The position numbers and the translations under genes are program-made. The notes under the pieces are model-generated. The model searched no databases, was not told the DNA's origin, and was given only the letters and a program-made list of their open reading frames with translations. DNA of 64,000 nt from Bos javanicus (taxonomy: Eukaryota > Chordata > Mammalia > Artiodactyla > Bovidae), in contig NC_083897.1 of NCBI RefSeq assembly GCF_032452875.1, positions 9,654,854 through 9,718,853 of the forward strand, in the 5' to 3' direction. Shown one piece after another: positions 22,028 through 32,660 of this stretch. How positions within the stretch are numbered: the stretch's first letter is position 1; each line of letters starts with the position of its first letter.

Positions 22028-23240
22028 TGGCTAGGCTTCAACAGTATGTGAACCGAGAACTTCCAGATGTACAAGCTGGATTTAGAAAAGGCAGAGGAAC
22101 CAGAGATCAAATTGCCAGCATCTGTTGGATTATAGTAAAAGCAAGATAATTCCAGAAAAACATTTACTTTTGCTTCATTGACTACACTAAAGCCTTTGAC
22201 TGGGTGGATCACAACAAACTGTGGAAAGTTTGTCAAGAGATGGGAATACCAGACCAACTTACCTGCCTCCTACAAAACCTGTATCAGGTCAAGAAGCAAC
22301 AGTTATAACTGGACATGGAACAATGGACTGGTTCCAAATTGGGAAAGGAATACATCAAAGCTGTATATTGTCACCCTGCTTATTTAACTTATATTCAGAG
22401 TACATCATGTGAAATGCCAGGCACAAGCACAAGCTGGAATCAAGATTGCCGGGAGAAATATCAATAACCTCATTTATGCAGATGACACCACATTTATGGC
22501 AGAAAGTGAAAAACTAAAGAGCCTCTTGATGAAGGTGAAAAAGAGAGTGAAAAAGCTGGCTTAAAACTCAACATCCAAAAAATGAAGATCATGGCATCTA
22601 GTCCTATTGCTTCATGACAAATAGATGGGTAAGCAATGGAAACGTGAAAAACTTTATTTTCTTGGGCTCCAAAATCACTGCAGATGGTGACTGCAGCCCT
22701 GAGATTAAAAGGCACTTGCTCCTTGGAAGAAAAGCTATGACCAATGTAGACAGCATATTAAGAAGCAGAGACATTACTTTGCTGACAAAGGTCTGTTTAG
22801 TCAAGACTATGGGTTTTCCTGTAGTCATGTATGGATGTGAGAATTGTACCATAAAGAAGGCTGAGAACTTTCAAAGAATTGATGCTTTTGAACTGTGGTG
22901 TTGGAGAAAGACTCTTGAGAGTCCCTTGGACAGCAAGATCAAACCAGTCAATCCTAAAGGAAATCAATCCTAAATATTCATTGGAAGGACTGAAGCTGAA
23001 GCTGAAGCTCCAATACTTTGGTCACCTGATGCTAAGAGCTGACTTGTTGGAAAAGACCCTGATGCTGGGAAAGATTGAAGGCAGGAGGAGAAGGGGACGA
23101 CAGGGGATGAGATGGTTGTATGGCATCACTGACTCAATGAACATTAGTTTGAGGAAACTGGGAGATGGTGAAGTACGGGGAAGCCTGGTGTGCTGCAATC
23201 CAAGGGTTTGCAGAGTTGGACATGGCTGAACAACTGAACA
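22028..23240 (+). mobile_element. BovB (RTE) LINE, 5'-truncated, sense
   Basis: Begins inside the reverse transcriptase (frame giving AGFRKGRGTRDQIASI) and runs to the BovB 3' end. Visible parts: CFIDYTKAFDW-type palm motif near 22,180, catalytic YADD at 22,475-22,486, FLGSKITADGDCS near 22,660, the conserved C-terminal LWCWRKTL near 22,890 and RRRRGRQGMRWL near 23,085. The endonuclease is missing. Frames shift several times (22,221-22,412; 22,614-22,973; 22,879-23,229), so it is dead in spite of an intact catalytic box. A sense Bov-tA abuts its 3' end. Confidence 0.95.
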
Positions 23241-23248
23241 ACAAGGAA

Positions 23249-23437
23249 GGTAGCTCAGTGGTAAAGAATTTGCTGCATTGCAGTAGATTCTGGTTTGATC
23301 TCTGAGTTGGGAAGATCCTCTGAAGAAGAAAATGCAACCCTCTCAAGTATTCTTGCCTGGAAGATTCCATGGACAGAGGAGCCTGGTGGGCTACAGTCCA
23401 TGAGGTGGCAAAAGAGTTGGACATGCCTTAGTGACTA
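23249..23437 (+). repeat. Bov-tA SINE, sense, near-perfect TSD
   Basis: tRNA-like head lacks its first bases (starts near GTAGCTCAGTGGTAAAGAA). Body and tail are complete. AACAACAAGGAA at 23,237-23,248 recurs as AACAACAAAGGAA at 23,438-23,450. It inserted into the AACAACAA tail of the BovB. Confidence 0.9.
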
Positions 23438-23450
23438 AACAACAAAGGAA

Positions 23451-24008
23451 ACAATACTAACTATAAAGGTCACTGATAAATGAACATAAAATATTCAAGT
23501 AACTCACATTTTAATTGCATGAGTTATTACATAAAAGTTTATAGTTTACATTTATTATTAATCCAATAGTGTTTGAAATAATAATCTTAGAAAATCTATA
23601 ATGAAATGGTGTTAACTTATCTCACTGCTAAAGATTCCATTATTGGTAAAGCAAGGAAATGTTGAGTACTTCGGAACTCCATAGCAATTTTTATTCAAAT
23701 AGAAACTCATTCAGACTGGATTTGTTTTTGGCTATTTAACAGGTTCAAAGAGCTTTTCTTCTTTTTCCAGGTTTATAGACCATTTGCATTTTTATTCAAG
23801 GCTTCAATCTTGAGATACACTAAGAGAATCCGTTTTAGATGTATGGTGAAGATTTAGTCTTATGGAAAATTACCATAATTGTTAGTTCTGTGCATTTTTA
23901 GTATTATCTGTGTATTGTGTTCTGCCAATATGTATGTTATTACTTTCATCAGATCAAACATTAGGAGAAAAAGGAACACAAAATAAACATAAAAATGTGA
24001 CAACCAGA
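23451..24008. other. Non-repetitive stretch
   Basis: AT-rich sequence with no recognised gene or repeat. Confidence 0.45.
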
Positions 24009-26025
24009 GTATGTCTTTTTTTTAAAAAAATTGAAGTATGATTGATTTACCATATTAAATTAATTTCAGGTGTGCAAAATAGTGATTAGAAATTTTTATA
24101 GATTATGCTCCACTTATAGCATTATAAAACATTGGCTATATTCCTTCTGCTATAAAATATATCCTTGTAGCTTGTATATTTTAGATGTAGTATACTGTGT
24201 ACCTCTTAATTCCCTATTCCTATTTTCCCTTCCCTCTCCTCATTGGTGACAGCTAATTTGTTCTCTATATCTGTGAGTCTATTTCTATTTTGCTACATTC
24301 AATAGTTTATTTTTTAGATTCTACATATAAGTGAAAACATACAGTGTTTGTCTTTCTCTGCTTGACTTATTTCACTAAGCATAATACCCTCCAGATTCAT
24401 CCATGTTGCTCTAAATGTCATTATTTCCTTTGATTATACAGCTGAGTAGTATTCTATTGTATATGTATATCACATCTTCTTTATCCTTTCATCTGTTGCT
24501 GGACCCTTAGGTTGCTCCCATAACTTGATTGTTGTAGATAATGGTTCTGTGAACATTGGGGAACATGTATCTTTTTGAATTAGTGTTTTTGTTTTTCAGA
24601 TAAGTCCCAGCATGAAATTGTTGGGTCATGTGGTAGTTCTATTTTTAGTTTTTTGAGGAACTTCTATATCATTTTCCACAGTGGCTACACCAAGTTCCAT
24701 TCCCACCAACAGTGTAGGGGGGGTTCCCCTTTCTTCACATCTTCACCAGCATTAATTATTCATGTTCTTTTTGATGATAGCCATTCTGACAGGTGTGAGG
24801 TGATGGCTCATTTTGGTTTTGATTTTCATTTATCTAAGAATTAGCAATTTTGAGTATCTTTCCATGTGCCTGTTGGACGTCTGCATGTTCTCTTTGGAAA
24901 AATGTCCATTCAGTTCTTCTGTTCATTGTCCATTTTTTAACCAGATTTTTTGGATGTTGAGTTGTATTATATGTTTGAAATATTAACCCCTTATCCATCA
25001 TGTACTTTGCAAATATTTTCTCCCATTCAGTAGGATTTCTTTTCATTTTGCTGTGCAAAAGCTTTTAAGTTTAGTTAGGTCCAATTTATTTATTTTTGCT
25101 CTTATTTCCTTTGCCTTAGGTGAGAGATTAAAAAAAAATTGCCGTGATTTATATTAAAATGTTCTGCTTGTGTTTTCCTCTAGGAGTTCTATGGTTTCTG
25201 GTCTTATATTTAGGTCTGTAATCCACTTGTAGTTTATTTTTGTGTGGTGGTGGTGGTAGATAATGTTCTAACTTCATTGTTTTACATGTAGCTGTTCAGT
25301 ATTCCCAGCAGCACTTACTGAAAACATTGTCTTTTCTCTGTTGTATATTCTTGTTTCCTTTGTCATAGATTAATTGTTCAGGAATGTGTACATTTTCTTC
25401 TGGGCTTTGTATATTGATTCATTGATCTATATATCTGCCATACTGTTTGACTACTGTAGTGTTGTAGTGTAGTCTAAAGTCAAAGAATGTGATACCTCCA
25501 GCTCTGTTCTTTTATTGTTTTGGCTCTTCAGGGTCTTTTGTGTTTCCATAGAAATTTTAAAATTATTTCAGTTCTGTGAAAAATGCCATTGGCATTTTGA
25601 TAGGAATTGTGCTGAGTCTGTAGGTTGCCTTGGTTAGTAAGATCATTTTAGCAATGTTAATTTTTCCAGTTCACAAACAGGATGTATCTTTTCATATTTT
25701 TCTGTCATCTTGAATTTTTCTCCTCAGTGTTTTATAATTTTCCAAGTATATATCTTTTACCTCCTTAGGTAGGTTTATTCCTAGGTATTTTATTTTCTTT
25801 AATGCAATTGTAAATGGGATTGCTTTCTTAATTTCTTGTTTGTTGTTAGTGCATAGAAATGCAGGTTTCTGTATGTTAATTTTGTATCCTACAACTTTCC
25901 TAATTAATTGATGAGCTCTAGTCATTTTCTAGTGGTGTCTCTGGGATATTCTATGTATAGTATCATGTCATCAGCAAACAGTAACAGTTTTACTTCTTCC
26001 TTTTCAATTTGGGTTTCTTTTATTT

Positions 26026-26029
<4 letters not shown>

Positions 26030-26057
<28 letters not shown>
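26030..26057. repeat. (GT)n microsatellite inside L1 ORF2
   Basis: About 14 GT units, followed by a GCGTGCATGCACACAC run. It lies in the L1 sequence just upstream of the catalytic box on the minus strand and must have expanded after insertion. Confidence 0.95.
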
Positions 26058-26061
<4 letters not shown>

Positions 26062-26410
26062 CATGCACACACCTGATTGCTGTGCCTAGGACTTCTAATA
26101 CTGTCCTGAATAGAAGTGGAGAGTATGGTCATCTTTATCTTGTTTCTGATCCTAGAGGAAATGCTTTCAGGTTTTCACCATTGAGTATGATATTAGCTGT
26201 GGGCTTTTTATATATGATATCTATTATGTGCAGATACATTCCCTCTATATCCCCATTCTGTAGAATTTGTATCATAAATGAATGTTGAACTTTGTTAAAA
26301 GATTTTTCTGTATCTATTAAAATGACTTTTGTAAAAAGACTTTTATTCTTCAAATTGCTAATGTGATTTATCACATTGTTTCATTTGTGAATATTGAATC
26401 ATCCTTGCAT

Positions 26411-26438
26411 GATAAATGGATAAATTTATCCATTTATC
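26411..26438. repeat. Perfect 28-bp palindrome without spacer
   Basis: Positions 26,411-26,424 are the exact reverse complement of 26,425-26,438 (arm GATAAATGGATAAA). In L1 the text on either side (ATCCTTGCAT and GGATAAATCCCACTTG) is nearly continuous, so this is an added palindromic insert of about 30 bp. Confidence 0.95.
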
Positions 26439-27189
26439 CACTTAGGATAAATCCCACTTGATCATGGTATATGGTCCTTTTAATGTATTGTGTGATTTCG
26501 TTTGCTAATATTTTGTTCAGTACTTTTGCATCTATATTCATCAATTATATTGCCTGTAATTTTTTTGTGATATGTTTGTCTGGTTTTGGTATCAGTGTGA
26601 TGCTAGCCTCCTAGAATGAATTCAGTATTCCTTTCTTTGCAATTTTTTGGAGTTGTTTGAGAAGGGTAGATATTAGTTCTTCTCTAAATGTTAGGTAGAA
26701 TTCCCCTGTGAAGCCATCTGGCCCTGGAATTTTGTTTGTTGGGAGGTTGTTTTTAAATCATGGGTTCAATTTCATTATTCGTTCTATTCATTGCACATTT
26801 CTAGGAATTTTTGTGCATTTCTTCTAAGCTGTCCATTTTGTTGGCATATAGCTATTTGTAGTAATGTCTTTTGACCCTTTTTATTTCTATGGTGTCAGTT
26901 GTAACTTCTTCATTCTGACTTTCTTGATTTGGACCCTCTCTTTTTTCTTGATGTGTTTAGCTTAAGGTTTATCATTAAAAAAAAAAAAAATCTTTTCAAA
27001 GAACCAACTCTTAGTTTCATCAATCTGTTCTATTTTTTTTGTCTCTATTTATTTCTGCTTTAATCTTTATTATTTCTTTCCTTCTACTACCATTGTGTTT
27101 TGATTGTTCTTTTTCAAGTTCTTTCAGGTGTACAGTTAGGTTCTTTATTTGAAATCTTTCTTGTTTCCTGAGGTAAGCTTGTATAATTC

Positions 27190-27850
27190 TAAGGATGATC
27201 GCCTTATGAGAATTCCCTTGTATGTAACTAGTTACTTTTCTCTTGTGACTTTTAATGTTCTCTCTTTATCTATACTTTTGCCATTTTAATTACAGTGTGT
27301 CTTCGTGTGTTTGTTTTCTGGTTGATCTTTCTTGGAACTTTCTTTGTGTAGACTTGGATGTCTGTTTCCTTTCTCAGATTAGGGATTTTTTTTTTTTTTT
27401 GTCAATTATACCTTCATATATACTCTCTGCCCCTTCCTCTCTCCCTTTCTTTCTGTGAACCCTATAATCTGAATGTTAGTATGTTTAGGGTAGTCTCAGA
27501 GGTCTCATAAATGCCCCCATTTCTTTTTATTACCTTTTCTGCTCATCTTCTGTGATTTCCACTACTCTCTTCCATCTTGCTGATCTTTTCCTCTTTATCA
27601 TTTAGCCTACTTTTAATTCTTCCTAGTGTGTTTTTCATTTCATTTCATCTTTGTTTGGTTTTCTTTATGTTTTCTAACTCTGTAAACTTCTGTCTTCTCA
27701 CTCTGTGCATCTATTCTTTTCCTGAGTTCTTTCAGTTTCTTTTATGATCTTTATCTTGAACTCTTTCTTAGCTAGATGGGCTAAATGCGCTTCACTTAGT
27801 TCTTCTTTTGGGATTTTATCCTGTTTTTCTGTTTGGAAAATGTTCATCTG
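27190..27850 (-). pseudogene. Older L1 ORF1 remnant
   Basis: The plus strand reads as reverse ORF1. The segment with TTTGCCATTTTAATTACAG (near 27,280) corresponds to 12,790-12,850 of the L1-BT copy, and the N-terminal side ends near TTTATCCTGTTTTTCTG at 27,820. A T16 run at about 27,388-27,403 and several indels break it. Boundaries are approximate. Confidence 0.7.
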
Positions 27851-29408
27851 TCATCTCATTTCACCTACCTTGCTGTTTTTATTTCTATGTATCTGGTATG
27901 TTGGCTACATTTCCTGACCTTGGAGAAGTGGCCTTTTTTTAGGAGCTATCCTATTAGTTCTAGAATCATGTACTCCTCTCTGGTCACTGGAGGTATATGC
28001 TCTAGTTGTGCCTTCTATGTGGGCTTCTTGGGTCCTTCTGTTGTGGTGGGATGAGTACTCTGGGTGGTCTAGCAGGCTTGACTGGCCCCTGGTCTAATTG
28101 GTTACCAGGTCCCACCTGGTGCAGAGACTTCTGGCTGCTGCTTGGTGAGGCTGGGTCACAAGGTGGCTGGCTATAGAATTCTGGGTGTCCTGGAGCTAGT
28201 GCTGTCTCCTTGGTAGCCAAAGTTGGATTCCAGGAGATCCTGCACCTGGTACTTGCACACTGGTGGATGGAGCTTGGTCCTAGATCTAGTGTTGGTCCAT
28301 TGGCAGGCAGACCCAGGTCCTGGGGTCTAGCTGCAGAATCAAGGAGTCCCAGAGTTGGTGGTGGGTGATGCTGATTCTTGACACAGCTGGCTGTAGTGTC
28401 TGGGGTGTCCCAAAGCTTGTGTTGGCCTACTGGTGGCCAGTGTTTGGGCCCTGCTGTTCCAGGTCTGGAGCTATTCTGCTGGTGGATGGGCTTTGTCCAC
28501 TGGTTGCAGGACTGAGATGTTCCTGGGGCTGCTGTCTGCCTTCTGGTGGATGAGGTTAGTCACAGGGCGTGAGCAGGCTCATTGGTGGGCAGAGTTAGTG
28601 ATTCTGGGGCTGGTGTCTGCCTACTGTTGAGTGGAGATGGGTTTTAGAGTCTCTGGTTTAGATCTAGTGCCTGTGCACTGGTGTGTGGAGTTTGATGCTG
28701 GCCCCTTTGGTGGCCAGGGCCATGTTCAGGGGTTTCTTTGGGCTCAAGATTTCTTAAGGCAAATTATTTGCTGGTTTATGGATGGGGCTGTGCCTGCACC
28801 CAGTTATTTGTCTCAGTACTGATGCTGACAGGGTGTTGGGTGATGCTGGGCGCCACTGCTAATAAGCTAGAGGATGGAATTCTAAAATTATGCTTCCCAG
28901 CACCAGTGTCGTCATGGTAGAACAAGCTCGCCAAAGTGGCTGCTGCCAGTTTCTATGTCCTCAGGGTGGGCTCTGGATGCTTCCTGCCTCTCTAAGGGGC
29001 TTATCAAGATTAGCAGGTAGGTCTGACCCAGGCTCCAATCAAAGTACTCCTTCTTCTTTGGCACATGTGAGATCTTTCTGTGCACACTTTGAGAATAGTA
29101 TCTATTTCCCACAGGACTGTGGGTCTCCCAGATGAAAACCTTGATGGTCTTTTAATCCAAATAGTTTTAGGGAGTTGTCTTCCCAGCACAGGACTCTTAT
29201 GCTGGGGAGTCTGATGTGTGGCTTGGGCCTCTTAGTTCTTGGGGAGAATTTCTGCACTTGTAATTATTCTTCCATTTTTGGGTTGCCCACCCAAACATAT
29301 AGGTCTTGAGTATACCATAACTCTGCTCCTCCTATCCATTTCATTTTTGTTCCTTCTTTATATCTTTAGTAGTAGATCTTTTCTGATAGGTCCAGGTCTC
29401 TTTTGCTC
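27851..29408 (-). promoter_or_regulatory. Older L1 5'UTR with imperfect tandem units
   Basis: Between about 28,050 and 28,720 a G/T-rich motif of the type CTGGTGGATGGAG...CTGGGG recurs with a period of roughly 70-75 bp (for example near 28,259, 28,430, 28,478, 28,548, 28,594). Such arrays occur in L1 5'UTRs of several placental lineages and may have carried promoter function. Chance open frames such as 28,365-28,553 are not genes. The 5'UTR continues beyond the BovB insert, at 30,014-30,099. Confidence 0.7.
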
Positions 29409-29421
29409 ATAGGTGTTATTT

Positions 29422-30013
29422 CATTTCAGTTCAGTTCAGTCGCTCAGTCATGTCCAACTCTTCACAACCCCGTGGACCACAGCATGCTGGCCCTTCCTGT
29501 CCATCACCAACTCCTGGAGTTTACTCAAACTCATTTCCATTGAGTCGGTGATGCCATCCAACCATCTCATCCTCTGTTGTCCCCTTCTCCTCCTGCCCTC
29601 AATCTTTCCCAGCATCAGGGTCTTTTCAAATGAATCAGCTCTTCATATAAGGTGGCCAAAATATTGGAGTTTCAGCTTCAACATCCATCGTTCCAATGAA
29701 CACTCAGGACTGATCTCCTTTAGGATGGACTGGTTGGATCTCCTTGCAGTCCAAGGGACTCTCAAGAGTCTTCTCCAACATCACAGTTCAAAAGCATCAA
29801 TTCTAAAGCGCTCAGCTTTCTTTATAGTCCAACTCTTACATCCATACACGACTATTGGAAAAACCATAGCCTTGAGGAGACGGACCTTTGTTGGCAAAGT
29901 AATGTCTCTGCTTTTTAACATGTTGTCTAGGTTGGTCATAACTTTCCTTCCAAGGAGTAAGCGTCTTTTGATTTCATGGCTGCAATCACCATCTACAGTG
30001 ATTTTGGAGCCCT
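29422..30013 (-). mobile_element. BovB 3' end, 5'-truncated, antisense, in L1 5'UTR
   Basis: Begins with the reverse-read BovB terminus CAGTTCAGTTCAGTCGCTCA and ends in the 'FLGSKITADGDC' segment. Flanks ATAGGTGTTATTT (29,409-29,421) and ATAGTTGTAATTT (30,014-30,026) agree in 11 of 13 bases, a probable TSD. The plus-strand 210-codon open frame here is the non-coding complement of the BovB. Confidence 0.93.
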
Positions 30014-30111
30014 ATAGTTGTAATTTTGGTATGTTCATGAGATGAGGTGAGCTTAGTATTTTTCTACTCCACCATCTTCATCCATCTCTTTAGTAGTGTG
30101 TAAGTCTTTTG

Positions 30112-30303
30112 TGAGTGAAAGTTGGTCAGTCGTGCCTGACTCTTTGTGACCCCATGGACTATACAATCCATGGAATTCTCCAGGCCAGAATACTGGAGTG
30201 GGTAGCCTTTCCCTTCTCCAGGGGTCTTCTCAACCCAGGGATTGAACCCAGGTCTCCCACATTGTAGGCAGATTCTTTACAAGCTGAGACACAAGGAAAG
30301 CCC
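30112..30303 (-). repeat. Bov-tA SINE, antisense
   Basis: BovA body (TCAGTCGTGCCTGACTC, ACTGGAGTGGGTAGCC) followed by the reverse-read tRNA head (AGGGATTGAACCCAGGTCTC), ending GGAAAGCCC. Confidence 0.93.
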
Positions 30304-30422
30304 AAGAATACTGGAGTGGGTAACCTATCCCTTCTCAAGGGGATCTTCCCAACCCAGGAATCAAACCGGGGTCTCCTGCATCACAGGTGGATTCTTTACC
30401 AACTGAGCTATCAGGGAAGCCC
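30304..30422 (-). repeat. Second, partial Bov-tA joined head-to-tail
   Basis: Immediately after the first SINE's head, a second copy starts inside the BovA body at AAGAATACTGGAGTGGG and runs through another tRNA head to CAGGGAAGCCCG. It is either a compound SINE or a 5' part inserted precisely at the boundary. Confidence 0.9.
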
Positions 30423-30450
30423 GCAGGTCAATTAACAGGCACTATCAAAT

Positions 30451-30690
30451 GACTGGAGTAGCTCCTCTCTGGCCTCCTGTGCATGTGCAGCTGCTGCTCC
30501 TTGGACGTGGGGTTGCTCCTCTCAGCCACCACCTGGGGCGTGGGGTAGCTCCTCTCGGCTGCTCCTGTGCCGTCGGAGCTCGGTCACTGTCCCTGACCTT
30601 GGGCAAGGAGTAGCTCCTCTCGGCCACGCTTCTGCAGTGTCTGTTGCAGCCACTGCGCTTCTGCACTGTCCGTCCCAGCTGCCGCAATTG
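30451..30690 (-). repeat. GC-rich, CpG-containing repeat block, inverted BovB 5'UTR
   Basis: The motif (G/T)(T/A)GCTCCTCTC(G/T)GCC recurs near 30,458, 30,512, 30,544 and 30,610. Its reverse complement, GAGAGGAGCTACCCC-like, is what I recall from the 5' region of many bovine BovB copies. The orientation is therefore opposite to the body that follows. It is the most CpG-rich spot in the window. Confidence 0.6.
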
Positions 30691-30740
30691 AACTATGGAC
30701 GGAGGTTTGTGACATTGTACAGGAGACAGGGATCAAGACC

Positions 30741-32530
30741 ATGCCCATGGAAAAGAAATGCAAAAAAGCAAAATGGCTGTCCAGGAAGGCCTTACAAATA
30801 GCTGTGAAAAGAAGAGAAGTGAAAAGCAAAGGAGAAAAGGAAAGATATAAACATCTGAATGCAGAGTTCCAAAGAATAGCAAGGAGAGATAAGAAAGCCT
30901 TCTTCAGTGATCAATGCAAAGAAATAGAGGAAAACAACAGAATGGGAAAGACTTGGGATCTCTTCAAGAAAATCAGAGATACCAAAGGAACATTTCATGC
31001 AAAGATGGGCTTGATAAAGGACAGAAATGGTATGGAGCTAACAGAAGCAGAAGATATAAAGAAGAGGTGGCAAGAATACACAGAAGAACTGTACCCAAAA
31101 GATCTTCACGACCCAGATAATCACGATGGTGTGATCACTGACCTAGAGCCAGACATCTGGGAATGTGAAGTCAAGTGGGCCTTAGAAAGCATCACTATGA
31201 ACAAAGCTAGTGGAGGTGATGGAATTCCAGTTGAGCTAGTCCAAATCCTGAAAGATGATGCTGTGAAAGTGCTGCACTCAGTATGCCAGCAAATTTGGAA
31301 AACTCATCAGTGGCCACAGGACTGAAAAAGGCCCATTTTTATTCCAATCCCAAAGAGGGGAAATGCCAAAGAATGCTCAAACTACAGCACAATCGCACTC
31401 ATCTCACACGCTAGTAAAGTTATGCTCAAAATTTTCCAAGCCAGTCTTCAGCAATACGTGAACTGTGAACTTCCAGATATTCAAGCTGGTTTTAGGAAAG
31501 GCAGAGGAACCAGAGATCAATTTGCCAACATCCACTGGATCATAGAAAAAGCAAGAGAGTTCTGGAAAAGCATCTATTTCTGCTTGATTGACTATGCCAA
31601 AGCCTTTGACTGTGTGGATCACAATAAACTGTGGAAAATTCTGAAAGAGATGGGAGTACCAGACCACCTGACCTGCCTCTTGAGAAACCTATATGCAGGT
31701 TAGGATGCAACAGTTAGAACTGGACATGGAACAACAGACTGGTTCAAATTGGAAAAGGAGTACATCAAGGCTGTATATTGTCACCCTGTTTATTTAACTT
31801 ATATGCAGAGTACATCATGAAAAACGCTGGGCTGGAAGAAGTACAAGCTGGAATCAAGATTGCCAATTATCAATAACCTCAGATATGCAGATTACACCTC
31901 CCTTATGGCAGAAAGTGAAGAGGAACTAAAAAGCCTCTTGATGAAAGTGAAAATGGAGAGTGAAAAAGTTGGCTTAAAGTTCAACATTCAGAAAACGAAG
32001 ATCATGGCATCTGGTCCCATCACTTCATGGGAAATAGATGGGGAAACAGTGGCAACAGTGGCTGACTTTATTTTTCTGGGCTCCAAAATCACTGCAGATG
32101 GTGATTGCAGCCATGAAATTAAAGACGCTTACTCCTTGGAAGGAAAGTTATGACTAACCTAGGTAGCATATTAAAAAGCAACGACATTACTTTGCCAACA
32201 AAGGTCCATCTAGTCAAGGCTATGGTTTTTCCAGTGGTCATGAATGGATGTGAAAGTTGGACTGTGTAGAAAGCTGAGTGCCGAAGAACTGATGCTTTTG
32301 AACTGTGGTGTTGGAGAAGACTCTTGAGAGTCCCTTGGACTGCAAGGAGATCCTACCAATCCATCCTAAAGGAGATCATTGGAAGGATTGATGCTAAAGC
32401 TGAAACTCCAATACTTTGGCCACCTCATGTGAAGGGTTGGCTCATTGGAAAAGGCCCTGATGCTGGGAGGGATTGGGGGCAGGAGGAGAAGGGGACGACA
32501 GAGGATGAGATGGCTGGATGGCATCACTGA
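30741..32530 (+). pseudogene. BovB ORF remnant (linker and reverse transcriptase)
   Basis: An open stretch of 194 codons (30,741-31,325) covers the linker after the missing endonuclease (KAKWLSRKALQIAVKRRE to TNKASGGDGIPVEL-type sequence). Next come RT pieces at 31,422-31,703 (FRKGRGTRDQFANIHWI, FDCVDHNKLWKI) and 31,860-32,153 (FLGSKITADGDCSHEIK), and the C-terminal piece at 32,324-32,530. The catalytic box at 31,884-31,895 reads YADY, losing the second Asp. Frameshifts separate the pieces. Confidence 0.9.
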
Positions 32531-32660
32531 CTCAATGAACATGAGTTTGAGTAAACTCCGGGAGTTGATTATGGACAGGGAGGCCTGGCGTGCTGTGATT
32601 CATGAGGTCACAAAGAGTTGAACATGACTGAGCCACTGAACTGAACTGAGCTGATCAAAT

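Larger units (their letters stand above)
24310..27185 (-). pseudogene. Older L1 ORF2 remnant lacking the endonuclease
   Basis: Reverse-transcriptase and C-terminal parts only. Visible: the C-terminal region near 24,834-25,058 (EWEKIFAKYMMDKGL), the thumb near 25,692-25,925 (KINIQKPAFLCTNNKQ, GINLPKE), catalytic FADD at 25,967-25,978, palm motif with LKAFPLGSETR near 26,140 and the counterpart of KSPGPDGFT near 26,715. Many stops and frameshifts. The sequence that should encode the endonuclease, about 1.1-1.2 kb compared with the L1-BT copy, is absent between about 27,180 and 27,195. Confidence 0.85.
24019..30099 (-). mobile_element. Older L1, near full length, endonuclease deleted
   Basis: Minus strand: 3'UTR 24,019-24,309, ORF2 to about 27,185, ORF1 about 27,190-27,850, then a long 5'UTR ending near ACTCCACCATCTTCATCC at about 30,070-30,087. 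GTATGTCTTT at 24,009-24,018 and GTAAGTCTTT at 30,100-30,109 differ by one base and may be its TSD. It is more diverged than the L1-BT copies. A truncated BovB sits in its 5'UTR at 29,422-30,013. Confidence 0.85.
30451..32653 (+). mobile_element. BovB LINE, sense, with GC-rich 5' part apparently inverted
   Basis: The body from about 30,690 (GAACTATGGACGGAGG) to the 3' end at 32,653 is BovB in sense. ATCAAAT flanks the whole unit at 30,444-30,450 and 32,654-32,660, a possible short TSD. Upstream of 30,690 lies GC-rich sequence with the BovB 5'UTR motif in opposite orientation. The endonuclease is absent. Confidence 0.85.

Noticed and set aside
29413..30045. Plus-strand open frame of 210 codons as a gene
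   Set aside because: It is the complement of an antisense BovB 3' end; the same shadow frame recurs over other BovB copies (for example 36,215-36,652).
30451..30690. CpG-rich patch as a host gene promoter or CpG island
   Set aside because: Repeats in it match BovB 5'UTR-type sequence and it abuts a BovB body. No exon or transcript evidence is visible.
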